DNA of 64,000 nucleotides from Isoetes taiwanensis. Its lineage: Eukaryota; Streptophyta; Lycopodiopsida; Isoetales; Isoetaceae. The position numbers and the translations under genes are program-made. How positions within the stretch are numbered: position 1 is the first letter of the stretch; the number at the start of each line of letters is the position of its first letter. The stretch is from assembly GCA_021234155.1 (NCBI GenBank), contig JAJEKV010000014.1, positions 19,607,513 through 19,671,512 of the forward strand. The letters run 5' to 3'. The notes under the pieces were generated by a model. That model did not search any database, had not been told where the DNA came from, and worked only from the letters and a program-made list of their open reading frames with translations. Shown here in pieces: positions 1-12,446 of the stretch.

Positions 1-1141
1 CCCTCTATGGCAACTAAGAAGAATCTGTTTTTCATATTTTTACCTGTCCTATCATCCAACCTTTTTAAGCCTGGTTGGCCTGCATTGACAGGAGATAGAT
101 CATTTCTGATCTTGACAGTCTCTCTTCTTCTTTATCCTTCATTAAAGATTATTGTATAGTGTTTCAAATTGCCATGTGGATTATATGGAAACAGAGAACC
201 AATATGGATCTAGCTGATAGAAAGTGTGACATTTCCTGAATGAAGTTTAGCTTATTAGATGCGCTGTTGCTCACCGTCTCCTTGGGAAAGAAAATTTTGA
301 TCGAGATTGGTTGGATTGGGGGGCTTTTGATTCTTCTTTCTTTATCTGGGATCCTTTGTTTAATCAAAGCTCTTTTCTGGATTTCAGCATTGTTGAACAA
401 TATTGTAAAGGTGTTTAGAGGAGTCCATTTGCTTGTAGCAGCTGGCTGAGCATTCTGGTACCCTCGACGGGCTGCCAGAGCTACCTTTCGAATGCATTTT
501 TTCCTAAAAGAAGGTTATAATGCTTATATCTTACACAAGTACTAGAAACATATGCCCAGCGATGCCGGGCATTAGTCATAGACAGGAGGAATGGATAGAT
601 ATAGCCCAAGTGGAATAGAATGGGTTGTTGGTAGAATGTAATACATAGTATAGACTATGAATGAATGGAATGGAGTGGATAGGTGGGATAGAAAGGTCGA
701 TATCGATGGAATAGATTACATAGATTTGGGGTATTAGTCAATTATGAACTAAAGATGCCAGTAGTCTTTTGTAGAAATGCTGCAAAAGATGATGCCTTGC
801 AATGCCAAATCTTGGCTATCTATAAGGAAAATTGATAAGATTGAAGAATAAAGTTAGAAGATGACATTTTAATGGCTTTAATTTATCCAAAAATCCGTTC
901 CACAAATGTCACAAAACCAAAACATATAGGTGCACTTTACAACACCAACACTTTTTTCCAGGTAGAGGGTGTATAGGCACATTTTAAATATGTATGTCCA
1001 ATGGCATACGATGCAAGTGAACCCAAAGGAGCTTTTGGCAAATATGCAATTTTAGAATAACCATTTATCATCATCACTCGCGAGGTTTCATTCAATGGTT
1101 TGCATATACCCCATAGCATATTGCATTTTGTTTTGTATTAT

Positions 1142-1271
1142 CAGCTATAGACCAAGTATAATGGGGATAGGTGATTGGTTTGGTTAATATAGCATATATG
1201 TGACACCAGCTATAGACCAAGTATAATGGGGATAGGTGATTGGTTTGGTTAATATAGCATATATGTGACAA
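1142..1271. repeat. Tandem duplication, 65-bp unit x2
   Basis: Two adjacent copies of a unit starting CAGCTATAGACCAAG are nearly identical, with a period of 65 bp. This looks like a recent local duplication. I see no coding content. Confidence 0.9.
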
Positions 1272-3339
1272 CAGACGCACATCATGTTAACAAAACCTAG
1301 TGTAGATATCTTGCCCATGCATATATTCCTTAGAATCTAAGCTTCAAAGTTAACATTGGATTATGCTCCTCACTAAAGCACATATCCAAGACATAAGTGA
1401 TGGGACTTTCAAAAGTTGATTGGTAAATGCAGTTAATGTATCCAAACATAGATGATGGGGCTTTGAATAATTGATCAATAATAGCAAGTTGAGGGCATAG
1501 TGTTGTGGTATCTCTATTACCATATTTCCTAAATCCTCTAGCATGATACCTTTGTTTGCACTCAATTTAGGCTCAGATGCTAGATTTATATCCAACTGAG
1601 ACATTCTCATAGTCTCATTCGACATACCTTCGCTAATCTCTAATTTCCATTACACTAGTGCAGCTTAGCTTAGATTTAGGTGGATCAAATGCATATGAGT
1701 AGCCTATTGTTGATCATTATCATTTGCCCCCAGCTTATACTTTGATGTAATTATGAGTTTACAGTTAAGAGTAACATAATTAGCTCTTTTAACAGACATA
1801 AAATGGAACGTAAATAATACATTTACACTTCTAGATGGAGATAGTAAACCTCATTGCCTTAGTAAGAAAGCAGGTTGAAGGGGGTATGTGTGAAAGCAGA
1901 TTGAAGAGCTGCATACATGAAGCTCGGGGGATGCACCTATACAAAGGGGATATGGCATGTGCACACCACCTATACAAAGGGGATATGTTATGTGTTAGAG
2001 GCTAATTAATTATCCACACCACCAATGACAACATTGCACATAGCATTGCCTAAGATGTTGCACATAGGGCTTATATATGCTTTTGATTATCTCAACTTAC
2101 TGTAGATATAAAACCTTGAGTAATGGTAATAATCTATAATGCACGCAATCTTTGAGCTAAGAGTAAATAGTTTTTTCTCAAAAAAAAAAATTAATCCATT
2201 TAGGGTTGCTAAGGAGGGGCAAATGTGGAGATTGAAACGTCGACCCATTGCCTAAAATTCAAAGTCAAATTACGTAACATTTACGATTACTTAAAGCATC
2301 TAAAAAAAGAGGGGAAAATGTGTTATTGCATTGACTAAAATTAAATTGGTGGTGTTGCCTCAATAAAAATAAAAATCACAAAGAATATATTGCTTAAAAC
2401 TTCATCATCCGCATAAGATGGATCATCAAATTGAAGACATATATTGTGCATGAGTACATATTCTTATATATTTTATTGAAGTGCGGGACAAAAAAAGTGA
2501 ACTATTGTTGAAGCGTGCAATCTATTCTCGGTGCAAGTCATTGTGCAGCAACAGCTACTACTATAAATACTTATTTTGCTTAAGCTCTTGAAAGTCTAAG
2601 ATTGTTCCAAAATCAAATGCTGCATTATGTATAATAATGTTTGTCTTGTGTTTGAAAAGCATGTGAAAATAAAAAACACAGATGGAAAAGCACGAAAAGA
2701 ACGTTAAAAATGCAAATGGAAGGAGTGAACAATTATCAGCGAAACAACTGGTGGGTTTTCCATTTTCATGGGATTTTATAATTTATGCATTTTTTGCATG
2801 GCAAAGTACTTGTGATCTTGCGGTACCTGATGTTTCTCTAAGCCCAATGTTAGTTTTTCAGAAATGTGTAATCAACTTATTCTCTAAGTTAGTATGTCCC
2901 TTAAATCAACCTGCTTGCCATTAAATAAAGCCAATTGGTTAAAATCAAGTTGTAAAGGCGATACTTGACACTTCTAAGAAACATTTGTACAAACAAACAT
3001 ATGCATGTCTTATGCTCACTAACACTCATTTACATGTTTTAGAACATTGTTTGTTCGAGATTTAACACGTTATATTACATGTGTTTTTACTCGGCCTTTA
3101 ATTTCTTTATGCAGCTACGGCATTGGAAAAAAACAATCTTTCATGGTGCCAACTTCAAGATTGGTGCTCCTCGATAGCGTGCATCAAAACAATCAGAGTG
3201 CAAACAATAACAAACGTAATTCTTGTCCACTTTTTTAAAGGTATTATTTTGTTTTCTGCATTTCAATTATAGAAGGCCTAGATTTGTTCTGAGTATAATA
3301 TGCTATAGAATATTCTATATATGTTGCCATTGCTTGGGT

Positions 3340-3446
3340 TTTTGTGACGCCAGTGACACTTAGAAGTGACACTTAGACGGCAAAGATTTGTTTGGGATTA
3401 GTTAGGGTTTTTGTGACGCCAGTGACACTTAGACGGCAAAGATTTG
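3340..3446. repeat. Direct repeats around GTGACACTTAGACGGC
   Basis: The stretch TTTTTGTGACGCCAGTGACA occurs twice. The string GTGACACTTAGA occurs three times and AGACGGCAAAGATTTG twice within about 105 bp. The repeats lie directly before the GC-rich foldback at 3457-3587 and may belong to the same unit. Confidence 0.75.
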
Positions 3447-3456
3447 GAAGAGGTAA

Positions 3457-3587
3457 TTTTAAGGGACTGAAAATTTCGTGGCGAAATTTTACGGGCGCCG
3501 CCAGCGAGTGGGGGTCGGCCGCGAAGCCGGCCCGGCGCCCTGGCGGCGGCGACAGAAAATTTCTCCCGAATTTTCAATCCCTAAAAT
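3457..3587. repeat. GC-rich foldback (imperfect inverted repeat)
   Basis: The left arm, 3457-3504, starts TTTTAAGGGACTGAAAATTT and ends GGGCGCCGCCAG. It pairs imperfectly with the right arm, 3540-3587, which starts CTGGCGGCGG and ends ATTTTCAATCCCTAAAA. The loop carries a second hairpin around CGGCCGCGAAGCCGG. Local base composition jumps from AT-rich to very GC-rich. It could be a MITE core or the fossil of a larger palindromic element. Confidence 0.65.
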
Positions 3588-4535
3588 TCCTTGACGAAAT
3601 TTTGACCAACTTCGATTTAGCCCGGATCGTGAGCGGATCTTCGTTTCTATAGCGGTTCGGCCTTCAATTTTGTTTTACGTCGCGATTTTTCCCTTCGATT
3701 CGATCGTTGTCTCGACCCGGATGCACAAAACAAGCTTGGCTATGGCCTCCGGTTCTCTGTATGCCCTTGTCTATTGTCTATGCTTGTTCTTATGAATGGT
3801 GGCTAGCCCCTGTCTTTGGCCTCCGGAAATAGATAAAAAAGCATCGATCCGGAAATAGTTTCGGGTGATGCATTTTTTAGGGCCTCTGCGAGGAGGAGGC
3901 GGCGCCGTAAAAACCCCGACACTACGTCAACGAAAAATTTCGATGTTTAAAAACCTCTCGAAACAGTGGCTTAAATCTCCTAACGGTAGAGATCTCCTCC
4001 GAAGATGATAAAGATGGCATGGGTGAGGGCAACAAGAGCGATGCTTGATTGCATGAGCCGAATTCATTCATGATAAGAGAAAAGATGCGAGAAAAGTGTG
4101 TTTTAGATGAGCTCCTTTGTTTTCTTCCAGTTGATCCATGGCAACGGAAGCAGAAGCGGAAGTAGGGTTTTCAGCATCGCTCTTGGCGATGGAGCTTTAT
4201 CTTTTCCCCTTTTCTGTTTTGTTTCTGGTGGATTAACCTAGACAGTTCTAATTTACTTGGAATGTAGGGAGCTTGAGCTGAGGATCGGCGATGGAGACCC
4301 ATATTTCTTGCTTGTGGCTCATTGATGAGCTACGATTTGAACTATGAGGACTTCCCCTTCATAAAACTTGAAGTGGCTATGGCAGAATACAAAGCTTGGC
4401 GATGTTGCTCTCAAACATATACACGGCCTCAGAAGGTAAAGACGCTTACTCTTCAAGCATTGTAATTTTTTTACCTCCATTTCACTGATCTATTTTAACT
4501 GCCAATGAATCATTCAACGAATTCGGTTATGGTGC

Positions 4536-4850
4536 GTGAAAACATGTAGCACTGCTTCCAGACTTTCCAGCCTCGAGGTTTATTCTTCAAGAATCTTCAA
4601 GTCTAGTCTAAAAATGCTTTTAGGTTTTGCTGGAAAATGGCCTCTAGAAATTTATTCATTGCAATACTCTCTGCGGGATATGTTAAAATCGGGCAAAGGA
4701 GAGGAGGCTTGTAGACACTTTGAAGAAATGTCCAGGAGGGTCAGCCTAAATGATGTCAACTGCTATGCTATAGTTATAAATGGCCTCTTTGCAAAAGCGA
4801 TACAAAAGATGATGCTCTCAGATTCACAGAAATGTTGCAGATATGCATGA
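4536..4850 (+). pseudogene. Possible PPR-repeat fragment
   Basis: A 104-codon ORF contains a stretch around GKGEEACRHFEEM followed by NDVNCYAIVINGLFAKA. This resembles the helix-turn-helix spacing of a pentatricopeptide repeat (a Gly-Lys-x-Glu-Glu-Ala helix, then Tyr-x-Ile-x-Ile-x-Gly-Leu). Only about one repeat is visible. No neighbouring repeats, targeting peptide or continuing exon can be seen. PPR proteins bind organellar RNA. If this is real it is a fragment, and a chance ORF is equally possible. Confidence 0.2.
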
Positions 4851-5732
4851 ACATTCTTTTGTGCATAATAAGCTCCATTCATTTTATCTCCATTTTTTAA
4901 AATGTTTTGTCTACATATGAACCAATCCATGGAGTTTGATTTCGTCCTTGACTTTCAATAACTCCTTTATTTTCTATCTTTTAGTTGCAGAGAAATGATC
5001 CCTGGATATGCTGCTTGCACTTCAAAGCAATGGAGTAAATAACCTTGGATATGGTTATTTCATGGAGTTAGGCTTACCCACGCTAAACAAGAGATCTGCT
5101 ATGACAAGATACGAAAAAATTCTGCTATTATAGATAAGAAGGAAAAACTCTGTATTCTCTTGTTTCATTTCCTTCGCGGCTGAAACTTATGCCTAACCCT
5201 TTGATTGTTGTATGGCCTGATATGGCCAATATGTTAGTTGGATGATTTTGATTCTTTTCATTCTGTTGGAGGATTTGGATTCTTCCCATTTTGGAAGAAC
5301 CTTGGTTTTGCAGAATTTTTTTAATGGAAATTTTTATGATTCATAATCACAAAGAGTTCTATAATTTTTTAACGGAATTTCTTAAGTTTTAGAAGTACAA
5401 AAAGAACCCAAAAGTTTTTGGGTTGCCTGTAGGGCAATCCTTGGGGAGTGTGGGGAGGGAGGGATGGATAGAGGGCCGCGATATGAGAATATCGTGGCAT
5501 ATTCTTTGCCTACGGCTGTAGACTTTTGGGACGATTAGACGGTATGGATTTTATGGGAGCCGGGCGGAAGGTGTGGATGCTATCTCTGCTTCTTGTCGGT
5601 GCCTGAGGGAGCGAGTTAGGTCCATCCTCTCATTCTACAAATCCAAACGCTCTTCTATCCAAAATGTTGGGTTTTCCTAATTGTTTCGGATTTGGTTTCC
5701 TGGACATTCCAGATTTCTATAAATTTGGGAAT

Positions 5733-5860
5733 GGAAGGGGTCCTCGTTGGCCTTCCCTTATATGCCACTCTGATTCTCATATTTGTTTGTTTACTTGGAA
5801 GGGGTCCTCGTCGGTCTTCCCTTATATGCCACTCTGATTCTCATATTTGTTTGTTTACTA
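5733..5860. repeat. Tandem duplication, 64-bp unit x2
   Basis: Two adjacent near-identical 64-bp units each begin GGAAGGGGTCCTCG and end in TTTGTTTGTTTACT. This is a local duplication with no recognised coding content. Confidence 0.9.
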
Positions 5861-7906
5861 CGTCGCTGCCGAACAAAAGCTGATCTAAATCTCTGAAGCA
5901 CCTTTGCCCCTGGCGTGCATCGTGTATTACCTGTTCTTTTTTGAAGCCGAGAAAAAAATATGATCATCTTATTGAAGGCAGCAACAAAATTACGCACTCC
6001 AGGTAAGAGCTTCATCAATTTCTTGCGACGTCAGGTCAAGCTAGCAAAAATCTGAGCTAAACTAGAACCGACTAAATAGCTTTACAAATCCCTGTAGAAT
6101 TTTGAGAGCTAAATTTAATGTTTCTCCATTTTGTAGTCGTCCTTTTAAGAATCAAATGCTAGAATTTAGATGCGGTTATTGACTTCTGGCTCTCGTTAAC
6201 TTCCGCTTAGCTAGAAGGCCAACCATCTACTGAGCTACCCCAGCCTGTAAGCACCATAGCATAGAGGTCGATCATGCACCAGCTCCAAAGTGAACTTATG
6301 TAGAACCTCCAACTGCTCCTGAGGTGGAAAAAGCCTTGCTGATACACTTGGGCTGCATATAATTTACTTTTCTGGTATTGAAGCAAAGTCCAGTATGGGA
6401 CCTTTGCAATAAACATGTTTATGTTTTACATCTTGTGCATTGAAATGGATGTGAACACAACATTTCTTAATGGACTAGGTGATTATAGTGGTGGCTAGTT
6501 GTGGATGCATCAATGGGTCTTCCAACGGGCAACTCATTGATCCGTTAGCATCTTGTTAATATTTTTAAAAGCAATATATCTCTGAAATTAAATACCTCTG
6601 ACTTATGGAATAACCGCATACAAAGAGCAATGGATTAAGTAACCTGCATCAAGAGATGCAGGAAACTTTTGGCATTGTAAGAACCTTAATGAGCTATGGA
6701 TAAATCAGACTGTAAGAACCTTTTAATAATCTTTAGCTTTGCTACCATGGCTAAATCCAAATTTATTAAAGCCAACAAATCCAACCTTAATTATCGCTGG
6801 GAAAGCCAAGGTTCTTAAGGGCGAGATAGTTGATGTCTAATTAATCGTGTCTCTATACTTTGTACTCCAACCACATGCATAAGCAGAGCAAATATATTGC
6901 ACCAAGAACCTGCAAAAAAAAAAAACGCCACAGATCTTGAGGATAATAGACATTCAGGACCAAACACAAAAAAATCCAAATTATAGCATCAAACTGTAGG
7001 TAATAACTTCCTGTCATCAAATCAAAAGCTTTTGATCACCAGTCTATCTCAGCAGTGAAGAAGATGCAATAAAATGTGGCAAGGAGCAACTGGAAGCAAA
7101 AAGATGTCAACTATTTGTTGCAGATGTCTTGCAGATGTCTCTGAGATGAATAGAGCTCTTTCAAAAACTACAATCAAGAGATGCATATGCAAGCATTAAC
7201 ATGGAGAAACGTAAAAGATCAAGCAAGATTTCACTGGATCATGAAACTTATGGAAATGGTCCTGCACAATAGATCTTGAAATGTGATTCAAATTTTGAAA
7301 CCTAACGCAAAATACGAACAGTTCTGTAGCAGTGTATTTTCGTACTAATAAAGTACCAGCCACAGATTCTTCTGTATGCATGTTCCATCCGCCATTCAAT
7401 AACTGTGCATCTTACAATAGCGGCTCTGCTTTGGACGATCTTATACTGAACCTTGTGCCTATGCCTGATCGAGAAAATGCAGATGAAAACTAATTACTGT
7501 ATTCAAATCCGGAAGCACGCTGGTGCAAATCCTGAAGCACAGATAGCAAATAACCAGCAAACCTTACCCAAAAAAAAATGCCCGAGTGCTTGTGGCTTGT
7601 TACTGCTCCTGCTCTGAAAAAAACTCTGTAAAAAAACTCTGTAAGAAACCATCAACTTAAGAGCTCTACGCCTCTGAAGTAAAGAACGGTTAGGCTAATA
7701 CCTGAAGCACGCTTGCTGTCGGGAAGCCATAATACCTAAAGCTTAGGGTTTGCTAATACCTGAAACCACAATACATAATTATGAACATCAACAACAACTA
7801 TGTACCTTGAAATGCTCATACCGTACTAGAGCTCAAACTAATCGTAAGAGTTCCTTGCCCAGGTCGCCAAATATAAAATATGAAGAAGTGGAATAATGTA
7901 TAAGCA

Positions 7907-8053
7907 TTTTTTTTTTTTTTTTTTTTTGAAGGCAAGGTTGGTGGGACTTGCACCCACCCACGTCTCCCACCCAATGGTAGCTAGTGGGTTTTGAACCCTC
8001 GTGGGGGTCACCCCAACCCAAGGCCTTACCAATAAACCACCACCGCGATGGGC
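7907..8053 (-). mobile_element. tRNA-derived SINE with poly(A) tail
   Basis: Read on the minus strand, the element starts near 8053 with an RNA polymerase III A-box-like stretch (TGGTTTATTGGTAAGGCC). It then has a B box (GGGTTCAAAACCC) and ends in 21 consecutive A residues (plus-strand T at 7907-7927). A short direct repeat flanks it: ATGTATAAGCA at 7896-7906 and ATGTAAGCA at 8054-8062. Internal promoter boxes, a 3' A tail and a target-site duplication together define a retroposed SINE. It needs a LINE to move; LINE fragments occur elsewhere in the window. Confidence 0.75.
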
Positions 8054-8539
8054 ATGTAAGCAAATTTTGAGATCCACTACGGACCAAAGATTGGGTCGTT
8101 TGTGAACTTGTTTCTTATGTATCCTAAAAGAGCACATGTTAAGAGAAGGCAAAGAAATTTACAGCAAGAATCCACCCTAAAAGAAACAAATCGTCTACCT
8201 CATGTTGAATCTGAAGCTCCAACCTGCTATCCGGCCGGTTAGGAGCTTTCTTCAGACGGAATGGAGGAGAGTGGGAGAATACATCTCCGGGCAATGTTCG
8301 ACAGTATACCAAAACATGAGAGCAAAGGTGAAGAGCTCAGATCGTCCATGCTGTCGGTCGCCATAGTCATGGAAAGATGCAACAAAGAAAATTCAAGATG
8401 TAGGAAAAACCATACGATCAAAATACTCTCGCAAGGGGGAGAGGGAACGCCACATGCGGCGTAACATGCGGCGTTCTCCGGCACAAAAACCAATGCCATC
8501 ACTTTTTAATAGATAAGATATAATACATTTCCTTTTCCT

Positions 8540-8540
<1 letters not shown>

Positions 8541-8596
<56 letters not shown>
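8541..8596. repeat. Poly(A) tract, 56 nt
   Basis: An uninterrupted run of A sits between CTTTTCCTC and TTTTGCAGG. It may be the tail of a retroposed sequence, but I could not define a body or a target-site duplication. Homopolymer length is also the least reliable aspect of an assembly. Confidence 0.85.
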
Positions 8597-8600
<4 letters not shown>

Positions 8601-8656
8601 GCAGGCAACTTAAACCAACATTCAAACACTCTCCTAGTTCAAACAGAACAAGAATG

Positions 8657-9870
8657 TCATTTAATAATGTTGGCCTTCATTGCATATTTGAACCTCTGTA
8701 TCTCTGTGCCTCTATACTTGCAGTCCTTTCCTCCTCTTATATCCCATTTTTCTCTCTCAGCCAACCACCTTCGGAAGACTGCACTTCTCAATACTTGTCC
8801 TTTTCTTGTCAGAGCCTTTGCATTGAGTTTAAACTCATAAGGTGGCACATTTTCTGCAGGTTTTGGTTCATGTAATGGTAATCCAAGGGTGGCCATCCTA
8901 TAAAAGTTGTGCAGATTCAACATGTCAATATAAATTTTGATGCATTATCCACATGACAAGTTAGGCTCTCTAAGATCTGAAACTTGCTTTTTGATATCCC
9001 AAATATATTCTCAATCACCACCCTTCTTGCTTAACATGTCTGCCAAACTCCTTCATAAGGAGATTGGTGGGCATGTTAAAAATCTTTATACAGAATTCTA
9101 ACGAAGGATAGGCTGTATCAACTAGGATGTATGGTCGCAGATTAATTGCCTACATGCTTCTTCTTTCTGGTTGGTTGGTAATTATCACATTACAATTGTA
9201 GTATTGGCTCACTACATTCAATGTTATACTTTAGCTTCCTGTACAAGGATGAATGAGCAAATTGACTGGCATCATAGACACCACCAGGAAACAAGCAACG
9301 TACATCCAAGACCATCTTGTTAGTATCACATAGGTCTTGCAATAATATGGAACTGACACCCTCCCTATTGTGATAAGCATGTGTGTCATGATTTGTTGAT
9401 GGTTTTTCTTTGAGCGCTATATAATATCCATGAGTTACACTACAACAATTTGGGAGGCCACAAAGTTCTTCAAAGCTATTAATTACTCTTCCCAAATCAT
9501 TATCTCTAGGAATTTGAATATTCTATCAGCCAAAACCCTACAGATCTTGTTGGTATATTTTGAACTAGTTTCCCAACCTGGAATAAGTCCGCATATCGAA
9601 CCCATATAAGACAATCTTGATCGTTGTTCTTATGTCTAATGGCTGTCAGGAATGATCAAATAAGGAGAAAGGAGCTCCACCAAATCTCTCAAAGCTAGCA
9701 ACATCCATCTTGTAACATCCATTCCACTTCAAATTTAAAACAGTGAAGTCATATTGCCAAGAATGGCATTCAATAAGTTCATTGAACGTGAATTGCCTGG
9801 GGAAAACTAAAAATCTTGACATGAATTCATTGTTTGTTGCATTGCTGAATAAGCAAGCATGATGGGCATA
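8657..9870 (-). pseudogene. PIF/Harbinger transposase remnant
   Basis: Minus-strand frames show blocks of a plant PIF/Harbinger DDE transposase in order. An N-terminal block (LKWNGCYKMDVASFERF) lies near 9700-9780, then GSICGLIPGWETSSKY near 9570. The core follows in ORF 9190-9495, with INSFEELCGLPNCC, ALKEKPST, LLQDLCD and FPGGVYDASQF. Next comes a frame-broken stretch containing VVIENIFG and SKSKFQIL near 9000. The tail ORF 8657-8923 begins LHNFYRMATLGLP. The first catalytic Asp, usually in a Leu-Asp-Gly-Thr-His context, is replaced here by THGYYI. Stops and frame changes separate the blocks, so it cannot encode an active enzyme. I found no terminal inverted repeats. Confidence 0.75.
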
Positions 9871-10324
9871 AATGTCATCCTTAAGAGGGAGTGTTGAGAA
9901 TTAAAGGTCGAGAATCAAGCACTTAATACTAGGAATCTGCAGTTTATTTGTTGTAATCAATGTTCTAAGTTTAGAAAGAATCTCTACCTGCTCTATTAAA
10001 GGGAGATTCTATTGTGGTGTATAAAAGGATGTACGCTTCAGAAGATCAATACAAAGTTTCAAGCATTCTGAGTTCTTGCATATCATTGTTCTTGTTCTGT
10101 TCTTTGTACCCTGCTTGTTGCTTCAATCATTTGATCAATGATTCAAGCTATGTTAGATCTTGCTCTGCTATGGCAGTATTCCTCTATTTTGCAAGCTATC
10201 CTTCTTTTCTTTCCTATACTTTCCCTTCTCGGCCATACAAGCCATGGCGCATGAGCCACCCCAGCTTAAGATCGGCTCGGCACAGGCGCCAGATTTGGAT
10301 TTAGCAACCGGTCCAAAGTCTTGT

Positions 10325-10504
10325 TAAGTAGCAGAAACAGAGCATTGGTATAGCTAGGGAGCAGAAACAGAGCATTGTAGCAGAAACAGAGTATTGGTAA
10401 GCGGCTGGAAACTGGAGATGCAGAATGGTAGACTCGGCTAGCATTGTAGCAGACACAAAGTATTGGTAATTGGCTAGGAACCAGAGATGCAGAATGGTAC
10501 TCAA
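10325..10504. repeat. Degenerate tandem repeat, left part
   Basis: Several diverged units share GCAGAAACAGAGCATTGG, GGCTGGAAACTGGAGATGC and AGAATGGTA. The same unit resumes at 13191-13260 (GGCAGAAACAAAGTATTGG, GGAGATGCAGAACGGTAC). The LTR element at 10505-13190 therefore inserted into this array and split it. Confidence 0.8.
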
Positions 10505-10727
10505 TATGAACAGTAATGAATAAAGCATTAATCTCCCTGAACAAACACAAATCAGATTGTGCTTGTACACATCATCGATCCATGCCAAAGGACATGATGA
10601 TGTGGAATGCGTCCATTCATGAAGAGATGCAACTCATGCCTCTTCATACACTATGTAAAGCCACAATCCAGGCTATTTGGATTAACTCTGATCAATACAT
10701 TTTTCCGCACAATTCTATTTCATAACA
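10505..10727 (+). repeat. 5' LTR of element I
   Basis: This 223-bp repeat runs from TATGAACAGTAATG to TTTCATAACA and matches 12958-13190. The terminal dinucleotides are not the canonical TG at the left edge. The perfect CTCAA flank nevertheless fixes the boundary. Confidence 0.88.
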
Positions 10728-10740
10728 TGGTATCAGAGCC
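10728..10740 (+). promoter_or_regulatory. Primer binding site (initiator Met tRNA)
   Basis: TGGTATCAGAGCC lies immediately downstream of the left LTR. It is the usual complement of the 3' end of plant initiator methionine tRNA, which primes minus-strand DNA synthesis in many plant LTR elements. Confidence 0.9.
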
Positions 10741-11902
10741 TCGTTAAAAGGCTAAAGAAATCCAGGGCTGCCTTGTAGAGCAGCCCAAGCAACCCAAGCA
10801 AAAGTCATCAAGCGATCCTGGACACAAGAATGCGGAAGAAATTAAGGTTTACTCAAATCTTAAATTTTTTTCTCTAAATCTATCTTAAGCAAGCACATAA
10901 AGCAGCACAATCATGCTGCCATGATATTGCTCATCGAAGCAAATTTATAAAGGCTTCTATACAAGATTATTGAATTGGCATCCCCCCTGCCAAATTCATC
11001 TCAAGGTCTCAGCAATGAAGGTTGTGTAGACCGAAAATGATGCTGAAACCATCAAACGATGCTCAGCAGTTATTCCAGTGAACAAGACACTGAAGCACAT
11101 GCATCAAATTGCATGAAAATCTCCCAGAGAGATAACCCTGCGCAGCGTTAAGCCGCAGAAGAAAATTGCAGAAAGAAAAATGGGCCAATTTGATTTATTG
11201 GATCCATCTATTTATGGAGGGCAATAAGCGTTGCTACTCTTATTGAACAACGACAGTATAAAGACGTGAAACTATCTTGGTTTATCTGCTTCAAGCAAGG
11301 CAGGGCAGACCATGCAATCAACTGGTTTTTCAAAACAGCAGAAATTTGGAGGCATCGTTTTCACTCTTGCTGTCAAACGGCAACAGAAGGATGTAACAAC
11401 CTCCTGTCTTCTTTGAATCCAGCCATACCTGTTTGTATGCCATTCATCCATTTTTGGCTCTGCCGAAGATCTGGCTTTTGACCAGACCAGTAAAGGATAT
11501 GGCGGTCGCGGCGATATGCAGACGTCGCCCAAAGAAAATTTTGTGGCAACAACTTGCCACGTGGCCAGAAACCAAAAGTTGCGCCCTAACAGACGCATCG
11601 GTTCCGGCCCTCTAAGTACTGCTTCAAACGCGAATTTTTATCTTATCTGCTCCACAAATATCGATTACATCTTCTCTGTGTTTGACAAATCCTTTGATGA
11701 GACTGATCACCTCTTCAAAGATTCCACCTTTATAGAAGATAATTATTCTGATTTTGGAGCATATTACAAGCCAGATAATTATTAAAAGCTTTCTTTTGGT
11801 GCTGATTACAATGGAGGCAAAAGACCTGTTGAAGAAATTGATTCCAGCAAATCTTCGAACTCTCAAGGCAGTTCAAAGTACTCACCTCCTCCAAAACGAA
11901 AG

Positions 11903-12388
11903 GTGAAGTATTCTCAAAATTTATTTATGATAATGCCGGAACTCTTTAAGACTTCTCGTAAAAGAGTTAAAATCATGGATTGTGAATTAAATTCACATAA
12001 TCCTAATCTGGACTTAAACTCATATTGTTGCTCTAAGCATCAACAAGAGCTTCAGCAACCGGTGTACATCTTACACCATCCAGGGGGAGAGATCAAGGAA
12101 CCCTGTTTCTTGAATGGTCCCCAGATTAATGAAAGTCCAATTGAGATCACTTTAGATGATGACACTCCAATTTCCAACGGAAATAATGAGAGTGCTGCAT
12201 CTCCAATTTCTATCATAGAAATTTCAAGTGACTCATCTAGTCTGGCAGTGGAGTCTTATGACGGTTATTCAAGCATAAGCACTCCTAATTCTGAAGAAGT
12301 TTTGGCAACTGATGACGAATACTGCCAACTCTTTGAAGCAGCCACAACTGGAGCTCAAGAGTATACGGCGTCATCAAACTCCAGCTAA
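11903..12388 (+). CDS. Internal ORF of LTR element I, unknown product
   Basis: The predicted 161 residues are rich in Ser, Glu, Asp and Asn. A lysine-rich start (KTSRKRVKIMDCE) is followed by a strongly acidic and serine-rich C-terminal half (IEITLDDDTPISN, SSDSSSLAVES). I recognise no Gag zinc knuckle, protease or other catalytic motif. Upstream in-frame sequence (11860-11902) also reads as Ser/Lys-rich protein, so the true ORF may begin earlier or continue a broken one. It might be a remnant of a Gag-like or captured host sequence. Confidence 0.4.
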   Translation: MKYSQNLFMIMPELFKTSRKRVKIMDCELNSHNPNLDLNSYCCSKHQQELQQPVYILHHPGGEIKEPCFLNGPQINESPIEITLDDDTPISNGNNESAASPISIIEISSDSSSLAVESYDGYSSISTPNSEEVLATDDEYCQLFEAATTGAQEYTASSNSS

Positions 12389-12446
12389 GTTGTTCAATTC
12401 TGCAAAAAGTAATAAAAGCCATCCATAATAATTTGGATGCATAAAC

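Larger units (their letters stand above)
1..7906. other. Gene-poor AT-rich flank
   Basis: No ORF here is long or recognisable enough to call as an intact gene. The open frames are short and overlap on both strands. The supportable contents are local duplications, a GC-rich foldback and one weak PPR-like ORF, listed separately. The rest looks like ordinary plant intergenic DNA. Confidence 0.6.
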
